From Patescibacteria group bacterium (GTDB lineage: Bacteria > Patescibacteriota > Minisyncoccia > Portnoybacterales > GWB1-42-6): 20,545 nt of DNA. Within the stretch, counting starts at the first letter, position 1. Each line of letters begins with the position of its first letter. The notes beneath the pieces were generated by a model. It saw only the letters and a list, made by a program, of their open reading frames with translations, had not been told where the DNA came from and did no database searches. The stretch spans positions 1 to 20,545 of the forward strand of contig JAHIST010000014.1 in NCBI GenBank assembly GCA_018818145.1. Reading direction: 5' to 3'. Made by a program: the position numbers and the translations under genes. Of this stretch, positions 7,077 through 12,599 are shown piece by piece.

Positions 7077-8048
7077 ATGCTTATCGGTCATCAGCGCATC
7101 TGGGATTTTTTAACTCAAAGCGCGGCCAAAAACCGGCTGGCGCACGCTTATTTGTTTGTCGGCCCAGCGCAAATCGGCAAAAAAACTTTAGCCGCGGAGT
7201 TCGCCAAATGGCTTCTGTGCCAGCAAAAGAAGAATAATTCCGCCTGCGGCGTCTGCAGGTCTTGTCTGGATATTGCCAAAAATCAGCACCCGGATTTGTT
7301 TATTTTAAGCCCCAAACAGGAAGAAAAGAAAGGCGTTGTTAAAACATTTGAGATTGGCATTGGTGAAATTAAAACATTGCGGCGCCATCTTAGTCTTTTT
7401 CCCTATAGCGCTAAATACAAAATTGCCGTTATTGATGAGGTAGGTAGCCTGACGCGCGAAGCGATAAATTCTTTTTTAAAAACGCTGGAAGAGCCGGGCC
7501 AAAATACTTTAATTATTTTAATATCTTCGTCTTGGCAGTTTATTTTGCCGACAATAATTTCTCGCTGCCAGCTTATTAAATTTTTGCCGGTTAAGGAACA
7601 GAAGTTGGCTGTTGGGTTAAAAAAGATAGGGAAAAAAGAAGGGGATATTTTAAAAATAATAAAACTGGCGGCTGGGCGGCCGGGCCAGGCAATTAATTTG
7701 TTAGAAAACCCGGAAATTTTAGCAGGCCAGCAAGCCGGCATAGATTCTTTTAAAAAAACCCTAAAAGCTGATTTGGCTTGGCGCTGGGACTTGGCAAAAG
7801 AATTAAGCCAGAATTTAGCCGTGGCGCAGGAAACTTTGTCTCAATGGTCGCTATGGCTGCGCGACCGCCTGCTTGAAGCCAGCGGATGCGAACATTTGCT
7901 GGTCGGAAGCAGGGCGGAAACTAAAATCTCTTATCCGGTTAAAAATTTACTTGCTATAATAAAAGAAGTTCAGCGAACGCAAGATATTTTAAGTAATTCC
8001 AGTTTCAATTCGCGGCTAGCGCTGGAAGTATTAATGATGAAAATTTGA
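7077..8048 (+). CDS. holB: DNA polymerase III clamp loader subunit delta'
   Basis: AAA+ subunit of the replicative clamp loader, which opens the beta sliding clamp together with delta and DnaX. In 323 residues one sees IGHQRIWDFL at the start, a P-loop GPAQIGKKT (29-37), a zinc site made by Cys48, Cys57, Cys60 and Cys63, a Walker B-like IAVIDEV (116-122), LEEP (137-140) and the sensor motif SRC (162-164) that serves as arginine finger. The zinc site and SRC are shared with DnaX, but the short length and lack of a C-terminal tau extension, with GKK in the P-loop in place of GKT, favour delta'. No Shine-Dalgarno is visible; the ATG at 7077 is the first one after the upstream stop. Confidence 0.88.
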   Translation: MLIGHQRIWDFLTQSAAKNRLAHAYLFVGPAQIGKKTLAAEFAKWLLCQQKKNNSACGVCRSCLDIAKNQHPDLFILSPKQEEKKGVVKTFEIGIGEIKTLRRHLSLFPYSAKYKIAVIDEVGSLTREAINSFLKTLEEPGQNTLIILISSSWQFILPTIISRCQLIKFLPVKEQKLAVGLKKIGKKEGDILKIIKLAAGRPGQAINLLENPEILAGQQAGIDSFKKTLKADLAWRWDLAKELSQNLAVAQETLSQWSLWLRDRLLEASGCEHLLVGSRAETKISYPVKNLLAIIKEVQRTQDILSNSSFNSRLALEVLMMKI

Positions 8049-8054
8049 AACCCT

Positions 8055-8252
8055 GCTAATTTACGAATCATTACTAATCTTACTAATAAGATATTTGCCT
8101 GCCTACCGGCAGGTAGGTAATATTTGTAAAAATTAGCCCGTCTGCCAAAGCCAATAGTGATTAGTTCATAATAACAGGCGATAAATTTTAATAATCATAA
8201 AACACGAATTACCTGCTTGGCCTCTTTGGCTATTGGCGGGCAGGTAAATTCG
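8055..8252. repeat. Cluster of palindromes between holB and the beta-propeller gene
   Basis: Two folded segments fill the 213-base gap. The first has outer arms GCTAATTTAC (8055-8064) and GTAAAAATTAGC (8128-8139) around an inner CCTGCC-TACC-GGCAGG-type dyad near 8100-8116. The second pairs CGAATTACCTGC (8205-8216) with GCAGGTAAATTCG (8240-8252), one base bulged, and ends 9 bases before the next ATG. GCCAAAG and CTTTGGC link the two halves. Confidence 0.65.
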
Positions 8253-8261
8253 TAGGGTATT

Positions 8262-9323
8262 ATGAAGAAACATTTTTTAACCATTGTTGCGCCATTGCTT
8301 TTTATCGTGCCGCTGGCACAGATTTTTCCGGCTGTTTCTTGCACCCCGACGCGGGACGGCGGAGTTTTTCGGTCTTCTGACAGGGGCGAGACATTTGCGC
8401 AGAAAGTTGCGATTACAAAAAATCAGACTATTGCCGGCGTGAATATTTTAACTATTAAAAGCGACCCCCAGGACTCAAACATTATTTATTTGGGGACTCG
8501 GGGTGAAGGTCTGTATAAAAGCATGGACGGCGGCGATACTTGGTATCGTCTGAATGAAACAAATAAAGTTTTCACCAAGCGCGCCAATGTTTATGACATC
8601 GCCATTGATCCAAAAAACAGCAGCAATATTTATGTCGGAACATATCAAGACAGATTCGGCCGTCTTTTCCGCTCGCCCGACGGGGGCAAAAATTGGGAAG
8701 AGATTTATCGCGTCTCGCGCGAAAAATACGCTATTTTCGCCGTAGAAGTTGATTTATACGATCCCGCAATAGTTTACATGGGTTCGGCCGAAGGAGGGTT
8801 GTTTAAAAGTACGGATTTTGGCAAGAGCTGGAAAATAATCAATTGGTTTGACGATGTAATTTCCGACATCAAGGTTAATCCGCACGACACCCGCGAGGTC
8901 TATGTCAGCACCTATCGCAAGGGGCTTTATAAAACAACCGATAAGGGCGCCAGCTGGCAGCACATTGACAGTTTATCTTCATATCCTGAAGCGGGGCAGA
9001 TTGAAATTTTGGTGATGGATTTTCGCAATCCGAATGTTTTGTACACCGGTTCCCAGACCGGCCTGCTAAAAACTATTGACGGCGGCCAGACTTGGCAGAG
9101 AGTGAATATTATTATTCCGCCAAATTCTGTGCCGGTGCAGTCAATCGCGCTGGATCCGGTTAACGCCGCTTCTCTTTATTACGGCGCCGGCAATGTTCTT
9201 TACCGCACTGACGATATTGGTCAGACATGGACAATTCATCCTATTGCCAGCACCAGAAAAATTCAGGTTATTGCGATTGACTCGCGTAACCCGGATGTAT
9301 TATATTTGGGGATGCATGAATGA
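8262..9323 (+). CDS. Exported seven Asp-box beta-propeller protein (BNR/Ycf48/VPS10-like)
   Basis: A 353-residue protein with a signal sequence (basic MKKH, hydrophobic core to residue 24) and AVSC ending at Cys27, a passable lipobox, so probably a lipoprotein or otherwise exported. The mature part is a regular repeat: Asp-boxes of the S-x-D-x-G-x-T-W type at residues 38-45, 87-94, 138-145, 183-190, 225-232, 271-278 and 316-323. Seven boxes about 45-50 residues apart predict a seven-bladed propeller. Between boxes the motif NP-x-x-(I/V)-YVGT recurs. Such folds occur in Ycf48, sortilin and glycosidases; the sialidase catalytic residues are not recognisable, so a binding or scaffold role is more likely. 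The TAGGG before the ATG is a weak Shine-Dalgarno. The gene stands alone between palindrome clusters. Confidence 0.85.
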   Translation: MKKHFLTIVAPLLFIVPLAQIFPAVSCTPTRDGGVFRSSDRGETFAQKVAITKNQTIAGVNILTIKSDPQDSNIIYLGTRGEGLYKSMDGGDTWYRLNETNKVFTKRANVYDIAIDPKNSSNIYVGTYQDRFGRLFRSPDGGKNWEEIYRVSREKYAIFAVEVDLYDPAIVYMGSAEGGLFKSTDFGKSWKIINWFDDVISDIKVNPHDTREVYVSTYRKGLYKTTDKGASWQHIDSLSSYPEAGQIEILVMDFRNPNVLYTGSQTGLLKTIDGGQTWQRVNIIIPPNSVPVQSIALDPVNAASLYYGAGNVLYRTDDIGQTWTIHPIASTRKIQVIAIDSRNPDVLYLGMHE

Positions 9324-9333
9324 AGGGCTTGGC

Positions 9334-9367
9334 CCAAAAATTCAAGCCGTAGGTGAAGAATTTTTGG
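9334..9367 (+). terminator. Possible terminator hairpin after the beta-propeller gene
   Basis: CCAAAAATTC (9334-9343) and GAATTTTTGG (9358-9367) form a perfect 10-bp stem 10 bases past the stop. The stem is AT-rich and lacks a clear U-tract afterwards, so termination is only a possibility. Confidence 0.35.
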
Positions 9368-9380
9368 TTGCCAAACCTTT

Positions 9381-9478
9381 ACCCCGTTAGATAAAAGCTT
9401 CCGAGCTTCCTCAACGATTGATTCTCCAGCAGATTAAATATTGAATAGCGAATCTTGGATGTTTTTATCTAACGGGGT
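9381..9478. repeat. Inverted-repeat element with CCCCGTTAGAT ends, element 1
   Basis: Perfect 16-bp terminal arms ACCCCGTTAGATAAAA (9381-9396) and their reverse complement (9463-9478) enclose 66 bases without a coding frame. The ends match those of the neighbouring element at 9482-9597 and of the short copy at 3741-3777. This looks like a miniature non-autonomous element; no target duplication was seen. Confidence 0.75.
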
Positions 9479-9481
9479 GTT

Positions 9482-9597
9482 CAATGTTGTTAGCCCCGTT
9501 AGATAGTAGGGCTATAACATTGAAAAACGATTTTACATTTTTAATAATTATTTTCTCGTTGGACAAGCTAAAATTTTATCTAACGGGGACAACATTG
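9482..9597. repeat. Inverted-repeat element with CCCCGTTAGAT ends, element 2, abutting frr
   Basis: The left arm at 9482-9505 pairs with the right arm at 9577-9597: 21 bases match, the left arm having three extra bases (TAG) in the middle. The shared core is CCCCGTTAGATA. The right arm ends 2 bases before the frr ATG, so the element supplies the whole 5' region of frr. Confidence 0.75.
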
Positions 9598-9599
9598 GC

Positions 9600-10160
9600 A
9601 TGACTTATAAAGAAATAATTAATAAAATTAAACCAAATCTAGACCGAACTATAGAAAAATTCAAAGAAGAACTGGGGACGTTGCGCACTGGCCGCGCCAC
9701 GCCTGCTTTAATTGAGACTGTTGAAGTGGAGTGTTATGGCTCGCGCATGCCGTTAAAACAGTTGGCCGCTATTACCGCGCCCGAGCCTCGTGCGCTCATG
9801 GTTCAGCCCTGGGACACTTCTATTATTAAAGAAATAGAAAAAGCAATTGTTTCTTCGCGGACCGGTTTATCAGTTGCAATCTCGGGAGAATTAATAAGGG
9901 TTAATATTCCTTCTTTAAACGAAGAAAGCCGCAAGGAACTGGTCAGAACTTTGCGTCAAAAAATGGAAGCCGCTCGCGTTTCTATACGGTCTTTACGCGA
10001 GCAGGTCTGGAAAGAAATTCAGGAAAAAGAGCGTTCTGGCGAGATTCGCGAAGACGATAAATTCCGCGGCAAAGACGAACTGCAGAAATTAATTGATGAA
10101 TATAATAAAAAAGTGGAGGATATGGGCGGGGCGAAAGAAAAAGAAATTATGACAATATAA
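9600..10160 (+). CDS. frr: Ribosome recycling factor
   Basis: Splits post-termination ribosomes with EF-G and IF3. The 186 residues equal the usual family length. The N-terminus shows the helix-forming TIEKFKEELGTLRTGRATPAL, followed by the small beta domain with YGSRMPLKQLAAITAPEPRA and QPWD, then the return helices with SLNEESRKELV and ARVSIRSLRE, whose Arg130 and Arg133 correspond to the conserved arginines that contact 23S rRNA. Family membership is unambiguous. In many bacteria frr follows tsf and pyrH; here it stands without them and begins immediately after an inverted-repeat element, with no Shine-Dalgarno at the usual distance. A structured segment and rseP follow. Confidence 0.97.
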   Translation: MTYKEIINKIKPNLDRTIEKFKEELGTLRTGRATPALIETVEVECYGSRMPLKQLAAITAPEPRALMVQPWDTSIIKEIEKAIVSSRTGLSVAISGELIRVNIPSLNEESRKELVRTLRQKMEAARVSIRSLREQVWKEIQEKERSGEIREDDKFRGKDELQKLIDEYNKKVEDMGGAKEKEIMTI

Positions 10161-10163
10161 AAT

Positions 10164-10322
10164 ATGCGGGAATAGCCGTTTCGAAAAAACGCGGTCGTCC
10201 CTTGTCGATGATAGCAGTTTTTTATCAGCAGGCGCCGCTCGTGTCTTGCCGCATCATCCAAGTAGGATCTCTTAGTAGAGAATGCGGCTGCGACACGTTT
10301 TTTTCATCGGCTATTCCTGCAT
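10164..10322 (+). ncRNA. Candidate multi-branched structured RNA between frr and rseP
   Basis: An outer 15-bp helix pairs 10164-10178 with 10308-10322, complete with one G-U pair. It continues inwards through A6/T7 (10184-10189 with 10299-10304) and C-G rich pairs 10190-10197 with 10291-10297 (one mismatch, one bulge). Inside this long stem lie a hairpin TGATA/TATCA (10209-10227) and a branched arm closed by GCCGCAT (10248-10254) with ATGCGGC (10282-10288), which itself splits into ATCC/GGAT (10256-10268) and CTCT/AGAG (10269-10280) hairpins. It matches no RNA family I can name: the SRP RNA, tmRNA and RNase P signatures are absent. It could be a cis-acting leader of rseP, a free small RNA, or a decayed palindromic element. 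Strand is assumed from the flanking genes. Confidence 0.5.
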
Positions 10323-10380
10323 TTATTTTCGCAGTTCGCATAGTTTTAGCATTCAATTAGTATTTTCGCATCATATTTTT

Positions 10381-11457
10381 ATGTTGACGGTAATTATTTT
10401 CATTATCATCCTCGGTATTTTGATTTTTGTCCACGAACTCGGACATTTTTTTGTTGCCAAAAAAAACGGCGTGAAAGTGGAAGAATTCGGCTTTGGTTTT
10501 CCGCCAAGAATTTTTGGGGTCAAGCGGGGCGAGACTATCTATTCAATAAATCTTATTCCTTTGGGCGGCTTCGTTAAAATTTTTGGCGAAGACGGGCAGG
10601 AAAAAGAAAATCATCATTCTTTTGCCGCCAAAAAGGTTTGGCAGAGAGCTATAATTTTGGTGGCCGGCGTGGCGATGAATGTTTTACTGGCAATTTTTCT
10701 TTTGAGCTTAGGAAATATAATCGGTACGCCAACAGCCATTGAAGACAGCCAGAATGTTGAGGGTGCCAAAGTTCAGATAACCGTGGTCGCGTTCCAGTCT
10801 CCGGCGGAGCAGGCCGGCATCAAAGCGGGCGATATATTCATAAAAATGTCCGGCGGTTCCGGGCAGTTGTCAGACATAATCAAGGTCAGCCAGGTTCAGG
10901 ACTTTACGGAAAAAAACAAAGGCCAGGAAATTTCAGTTTTTCTTGAACGGGGCAAAAACCAGATTGAATTAAAACTTACGCCGCGCGCCAATCCACCGCA
11001 GGAAGAAGGAGCCATGGGCGTGGGGCTGGCCAGAGTCGCGGTGATTTCTCTTCCTTGGCACAGGGCAATCTATGAAGGAGCTGTCTCGGTCTTTGCTCTG
11101 GCCTGGTTAATTTTAACGGCTGTGGGCAATTTGTTCTGGCATTTGGTTACCACAGGAAAAACAACGGGGGAGATAACCGGGCCGGTGGGAATTTTTCAGA
11201 TAACCGGTCAGGCAGCGCAGATGGGGTTTATTTATTTATTGAACCTGACCGCTTTGCTTTCCATTAATCTGGCAATTATTAACGCCCTGCCTTTTCCGGC
11301 GCTTGACGGCGGGCGGTTATTATTTTTACTTATTGAAAAAATAAAAGGCTCGCCCGTCAGCCAAAAGATAGAGAGAACAATCCATTCAGCCGGCTTTGTG
11401 TTTTTAATTATTTTAATGGTGTTAATTACCGCTAGAGACGTAATGAAGATTTTTTAA
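10381..11457 (+). CDS. rseP: RseP-like site-2 zinc metalloprotease
   Basis: Intramembrane protease that cuts transmembrane anchors such as anti-sigma factors or signal peptides. Starting at ATG 10381 gives 358 residues and the normal beginning MLTVIIFIIILGILIFVHELGH. HELGH (His18, Glu19, His22) supplies two zinc ligands and the general base; NALPFPALDGGRL holds the third ligand in LDG (Asp309). AGVAMN follows the first domain, and a PDZ domain (about residues 130-215) includes SPAEQAGIKAGDIF. The C-terminal helices VFLIILMVLITARDVMKIF complete the group. The reading frame is open upstream to 10282, but that part runs through the structured segment and encodes no family sequence. It is the last gene of its unit, ending 20 bases before a strong terminator. 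Confidence 0.95.
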   Translation: MLTVIIFIIILGILIFVHELGHFFVAKKNGVKVEEFGFGFPPRIFGVKRGETIYSINLIPLGGFVKIFGEDGQEKENHHSFAAKKVWQRAIILVAGVAMNVLLAIFLLSLGNIIGTPTAIEDSQNVEGAKVQITVVAFQSPAEQAGIKAGDIFIKMSGGSGQLSDIIKVSQVQDFTEKNKGQEISVFLERGKNQIELKLTPRANPPQEEGAMGVGLARVAVISLPWHRAIYEGAVSVFALAWLILTAVGNLFWHLVTTGKTTGEITGPVGIFQITGQAAQMGFIYLLNLTALLSINLAIINALPFPALDGGRLLFLLIEKIKGSPVSQKIERTIHSAGFVFLIILMVLITARDVMKIF

Positions 11458-11477
11458 GAATATATCTCGGATGTTTT

Positions 11478-11519
11478 AAAAGCGACTTGCTCCGCTTTGG
11501 CGGAGCAAGTCGCTTTTTT
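11478..11519 (+). terminator. Rho-independent terminator after rseP
   Basis: A perfect 18-bp stem (11478-11495 with 11500-11517), TTTG loop, GC-rich centre and a run of six T. It ends the rseP transcript; with A's before the stem it could also work for the opposite strand. Confidence 0.93.
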
Positions 11520-11557
11520 CACCTTGTCCAATCTTGTCCAAAATTTCAGCCAAAAGC

Positions 11558-11586
11558 TTGACAAATAACTTCGCAGGTGATATAAT
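11558..11586 (+). promoter_or_regulatory. Consensus sigma-70 promoter with extended -10
   Basis: TTGACA (11558-11563) and TATAAT (11581-11586), both perfect, with a 17-base spacer and TG one base before the -10 (GTGATATAAT). Transcription should start near 11593. This is the best promoter in the window and drives the small-protein unit. Confidence 0.9.
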
Positions 11587-11636
11587 ATAGGCAGAAAGAA
11601 GAAGGGTTGAGGTTCGCTAAAAACAGGCGTATTTAG

Positions 11637-11690
11637 GCAAAGATAAGGACGGAGGGGGTGTTATCACCAACGCTCTGTCCCTCTCTTTGC
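11637..11690 (+). promoter_or_regulatory. Structured 5' leader hairpin of the small-protein unit
   Basis: Within the roughly 130-base leader a strong stem forms: GCAAAGA (11637-11643) with TCTTTGC (11684-11690), then GGACGGAG (11647-11654) with CTCTGTCC (11673-11680, one G-U), then GGTG-TTAT-CACC (11657-11668). It may stabilise the mRNA or control it. The free AAAAGGAGG Shine-Dalgarno lies after the stem, at about 11711-11719. Confidence 0.7.
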
Positions 11691-11723
11691 TGGAATAAAA
11701 AATCGTTCTTAAAAGGAGGAATT

Positions 11724-11888
11724 ATGGGCTTAAAAGGAATAGTAGTTTTGATAATAGTTGTGTTTTTGGGGATCTCTTACGGCGTTTATAAGGTAAGCGC
11801 CGTAAAATCCACGAAATCGGTCGCCTCTTATTATGAGGAGCAGCAGAAAGCGATTGATGAAATCAATCGCTTTCTGGACAAAAAATAG
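11724..11888 (+). CDS. Small single-helix membrane protein (54 aa)
   Basis: The ATG at 11724 follows a perfect Shine-Dalgarno (AAAAGGAGG, five bases away), which decides this start over an in-frame ATG at 11658 inside the leader hairpin. The product opens MGLKG, has one hydrophobic helix (about residues 5-22) and a charged tail with a likely amphipathic helix, YYEEQQKAIDEINRFLDKK. No family is recognised. Strong promoter, folded leader and strong ribosome site together indicate high expression. The helix is not followed by an obvious cleavage or lipobox site, so a bitopic membrane peptide is most likely. It is separated from rseP by a terminator and from the next small gene by a palindrome nest. 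Confidence 0.8.
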   Translation: MGLKGIVVLIIVVFLGISYGVYKVSAVKSTKSVASYYEEQQKAIDEINRFLDKK

Positions 11889-11893
11889 TTTTC

Positions 11894-11942
11894 AGGGCAG
11901 GTCGCGGATAAATAATAAATAAAATTTTTCCGCGCCTGCCCT
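11894..11942. repeat. Hairpin after the small membrane protein gene
   Basis: AGGGCAGG+CGCGG (11894-11907, one bulged T) pairs with CCGCG+CCTGCCCT (11930-11942) around an AT-rich loop, 6 bases past the stop. There is no U-tract, so it may protect the 3' end of the mRNA or act as a partial terminator. Confidence 0.55.
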
Positions 11943-12107
11943 CCTTATCCGAATTCATTTTCTATTGACGAAATTGTTTTATGTCTAAGTTTGACCCCAT
12001 TACTTGATCGGCAAATAGAGTAAATCTGTAATGGTTATCTATGAGAAGTAATATTGGATCAAGTAACGGGGTAAACTTTCATGATGGAAGTGGGTTCGGA
12101 TAAGGAG
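11941..12107. repeat. Nested inverted-repeat element between the two small genes
   Basis: Outer perfect 13-bp arms CTCCTTATCCGAA (11941-11953) and TTCGGATAAGGAG (12095-12107). Inner arms at 11987-12009 and 12057-12078 match over 22 bases with one mismatch and one extra base; they read AAGTTTACCCCGTTACTTG in the right arm's complement. The AGTTTACCCCG part is shared with the complement of the unit-1 repeats. It resembles one small palindromic element inserted into another. Confidence 0.7.
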
Positions 12108-12169
12108 TTTGAGGAAGTTCTTTTTTTGAAAAAAATTTGTAAGATGAAAATGAAAGGAGGAAAAGAATT

Positions 12170-12451
12170 ATGGGCGAACAGGCTGGACGCAATGCGGTGA
12201 GTAAGGGGGGGCCGAGAATCAAAATTGAGAAATTAATTAGATTCTTTCCCGAAACGGTAAGAGCCAGACTCCAGGGATTCGTTGACGGCAAAATTTCTGA
12301 GGAAACTCTCAAGGAGGGTATCCTGGATGAGCTCTCGACTTTCTGCAATACTATCCGGGCTATTCAGGGTAAGCTCGGAAGTAAAAAGCCAGACAAGGAG
12401 ATCGGCGGGAGAAAGTTTTGGTATCCTTCTATGCCCGGCGAAAAAAAATAA
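12170..12451 (+). CDS. Small basic soluble protein of unknown function (93 aa)
   Basis: The ATG at 12170 is preceded by a full Shine-Dalgarno GAAAGGAGG (12152-12160, nine bases away). The 93 residues contain no hydrophobic helix. The N-terminal RNAVSKGGPRIKIEK is basic; the middle (PETVRARLQGFVDGKISEETLKEGIL) reads as two amphipathic helices; the tail GGRKFWYPSMPGEKK is basic with aromatic residues. I recognise no domain. The basic character would allow nucleic acid binding, but nothing proves it. It is the second gene of the small-protein unit and ends just before a strong terminator; both genes share strong ribosome sites unlike the rest of the window. Confidence 0.75.
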   Translation: MGEQAGRNAVSKGGPRIKIEKLIRFFPETVRARLQGFVDGKISEETLKEGILDELSTFCNTIRAIQGKLGSKKPDKEIGGRKFWYPSMPGEKK

Positions 12452-12463
12452 ATTTAAGCGTGT

Positions 12464-12500
12464 GGCTTCCCATAGAAATATTATGGGAAGCCGTTTTTTT
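12464..12500 (+). terminator. Rho-independent terminator after the small-protein unit
   Basis: A perfect 11-bp stem GGCTTCCCATA (12464-12474) with its complement (12482-12492), 7-base loop, then a G and seven T. It isolates the small-protein unit from the mreB operon. Confidence 0.92.
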
Positions 12501-12501
12501 A

Positions 12502-12529
12502 TTGACCGAGCGATTTAAAGTTGTATAAT
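12502..12529 (+). promoter_or_regulatory. Promoter of the mreBCD-PBP2 operon
   Basis: TTGACC (12502-12507, 5/6) and TATAAT (12524-12529, 6/6) with a 16-base spacer, immediately after the terminator. Transcription should start near 12536, leaving a leader of about 65 bases. Confidence 0.75.
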
Positions 12530-12557
12530 ACAGATACTAAAAATGGTTTCATAAAAT

Positions 12558-12586
12558 CCCTCCTAACCTCCCTTTAAAAAGGGAGG
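12558..12586 (+). promoter_or_regulatory. Hairpin that can hide the mreB Shine-Dalgarno
   Basis: CCTCCCTTT (12567-12575) and AAAGGGAGG (12578-12586) form a perfect hairpin with a 2-base loop, so GGGAGG, the only candidate ribosome site of mreB (13 bases before the ATG), is paired. A second CCCTCCT at 12558-12564 offers another partner. Similar purine/pyrimidine palindromes are common dispersed repeats in many genomes, so a repeat without control function is possible. Confidence 0.5.
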
Positions 12587-12599
12587 AAAAAATATTGCG

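Noticed and set aside
9381..9597. Complete insertion sequence
   Set aside because: Inverted ends exist, but the interiors are under 100 bases and encode no transposase, and no target duplication is visible.
10164..10322. Known RNA: SRP RNA, tmRNA, RNase P or tRNA
   Set aside because: None of the signature loops (such as GGAAGCAGCC-type SRP core, tRNA-like ends or T-loop GTTCRANNC) is present.
10282..10380. Upstream extension of rseP
   Set aside because: The 33 extra residues are read through the structured segment, whereas the family N-terminus begins at ATG 10381.
11658..11723. Upstream start of the 54-residue protein
   Set aside because: That ATG lies inside the leader hairpin; the perfect Shine-Dalgarno belongs to ATG 11724.
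12079..12348. 89-codon minus-strand frame
   Set aside because: It overlaps the plus-strand 93-residue gene, which has the Shine-Dalgarno, and a palindrome arm.
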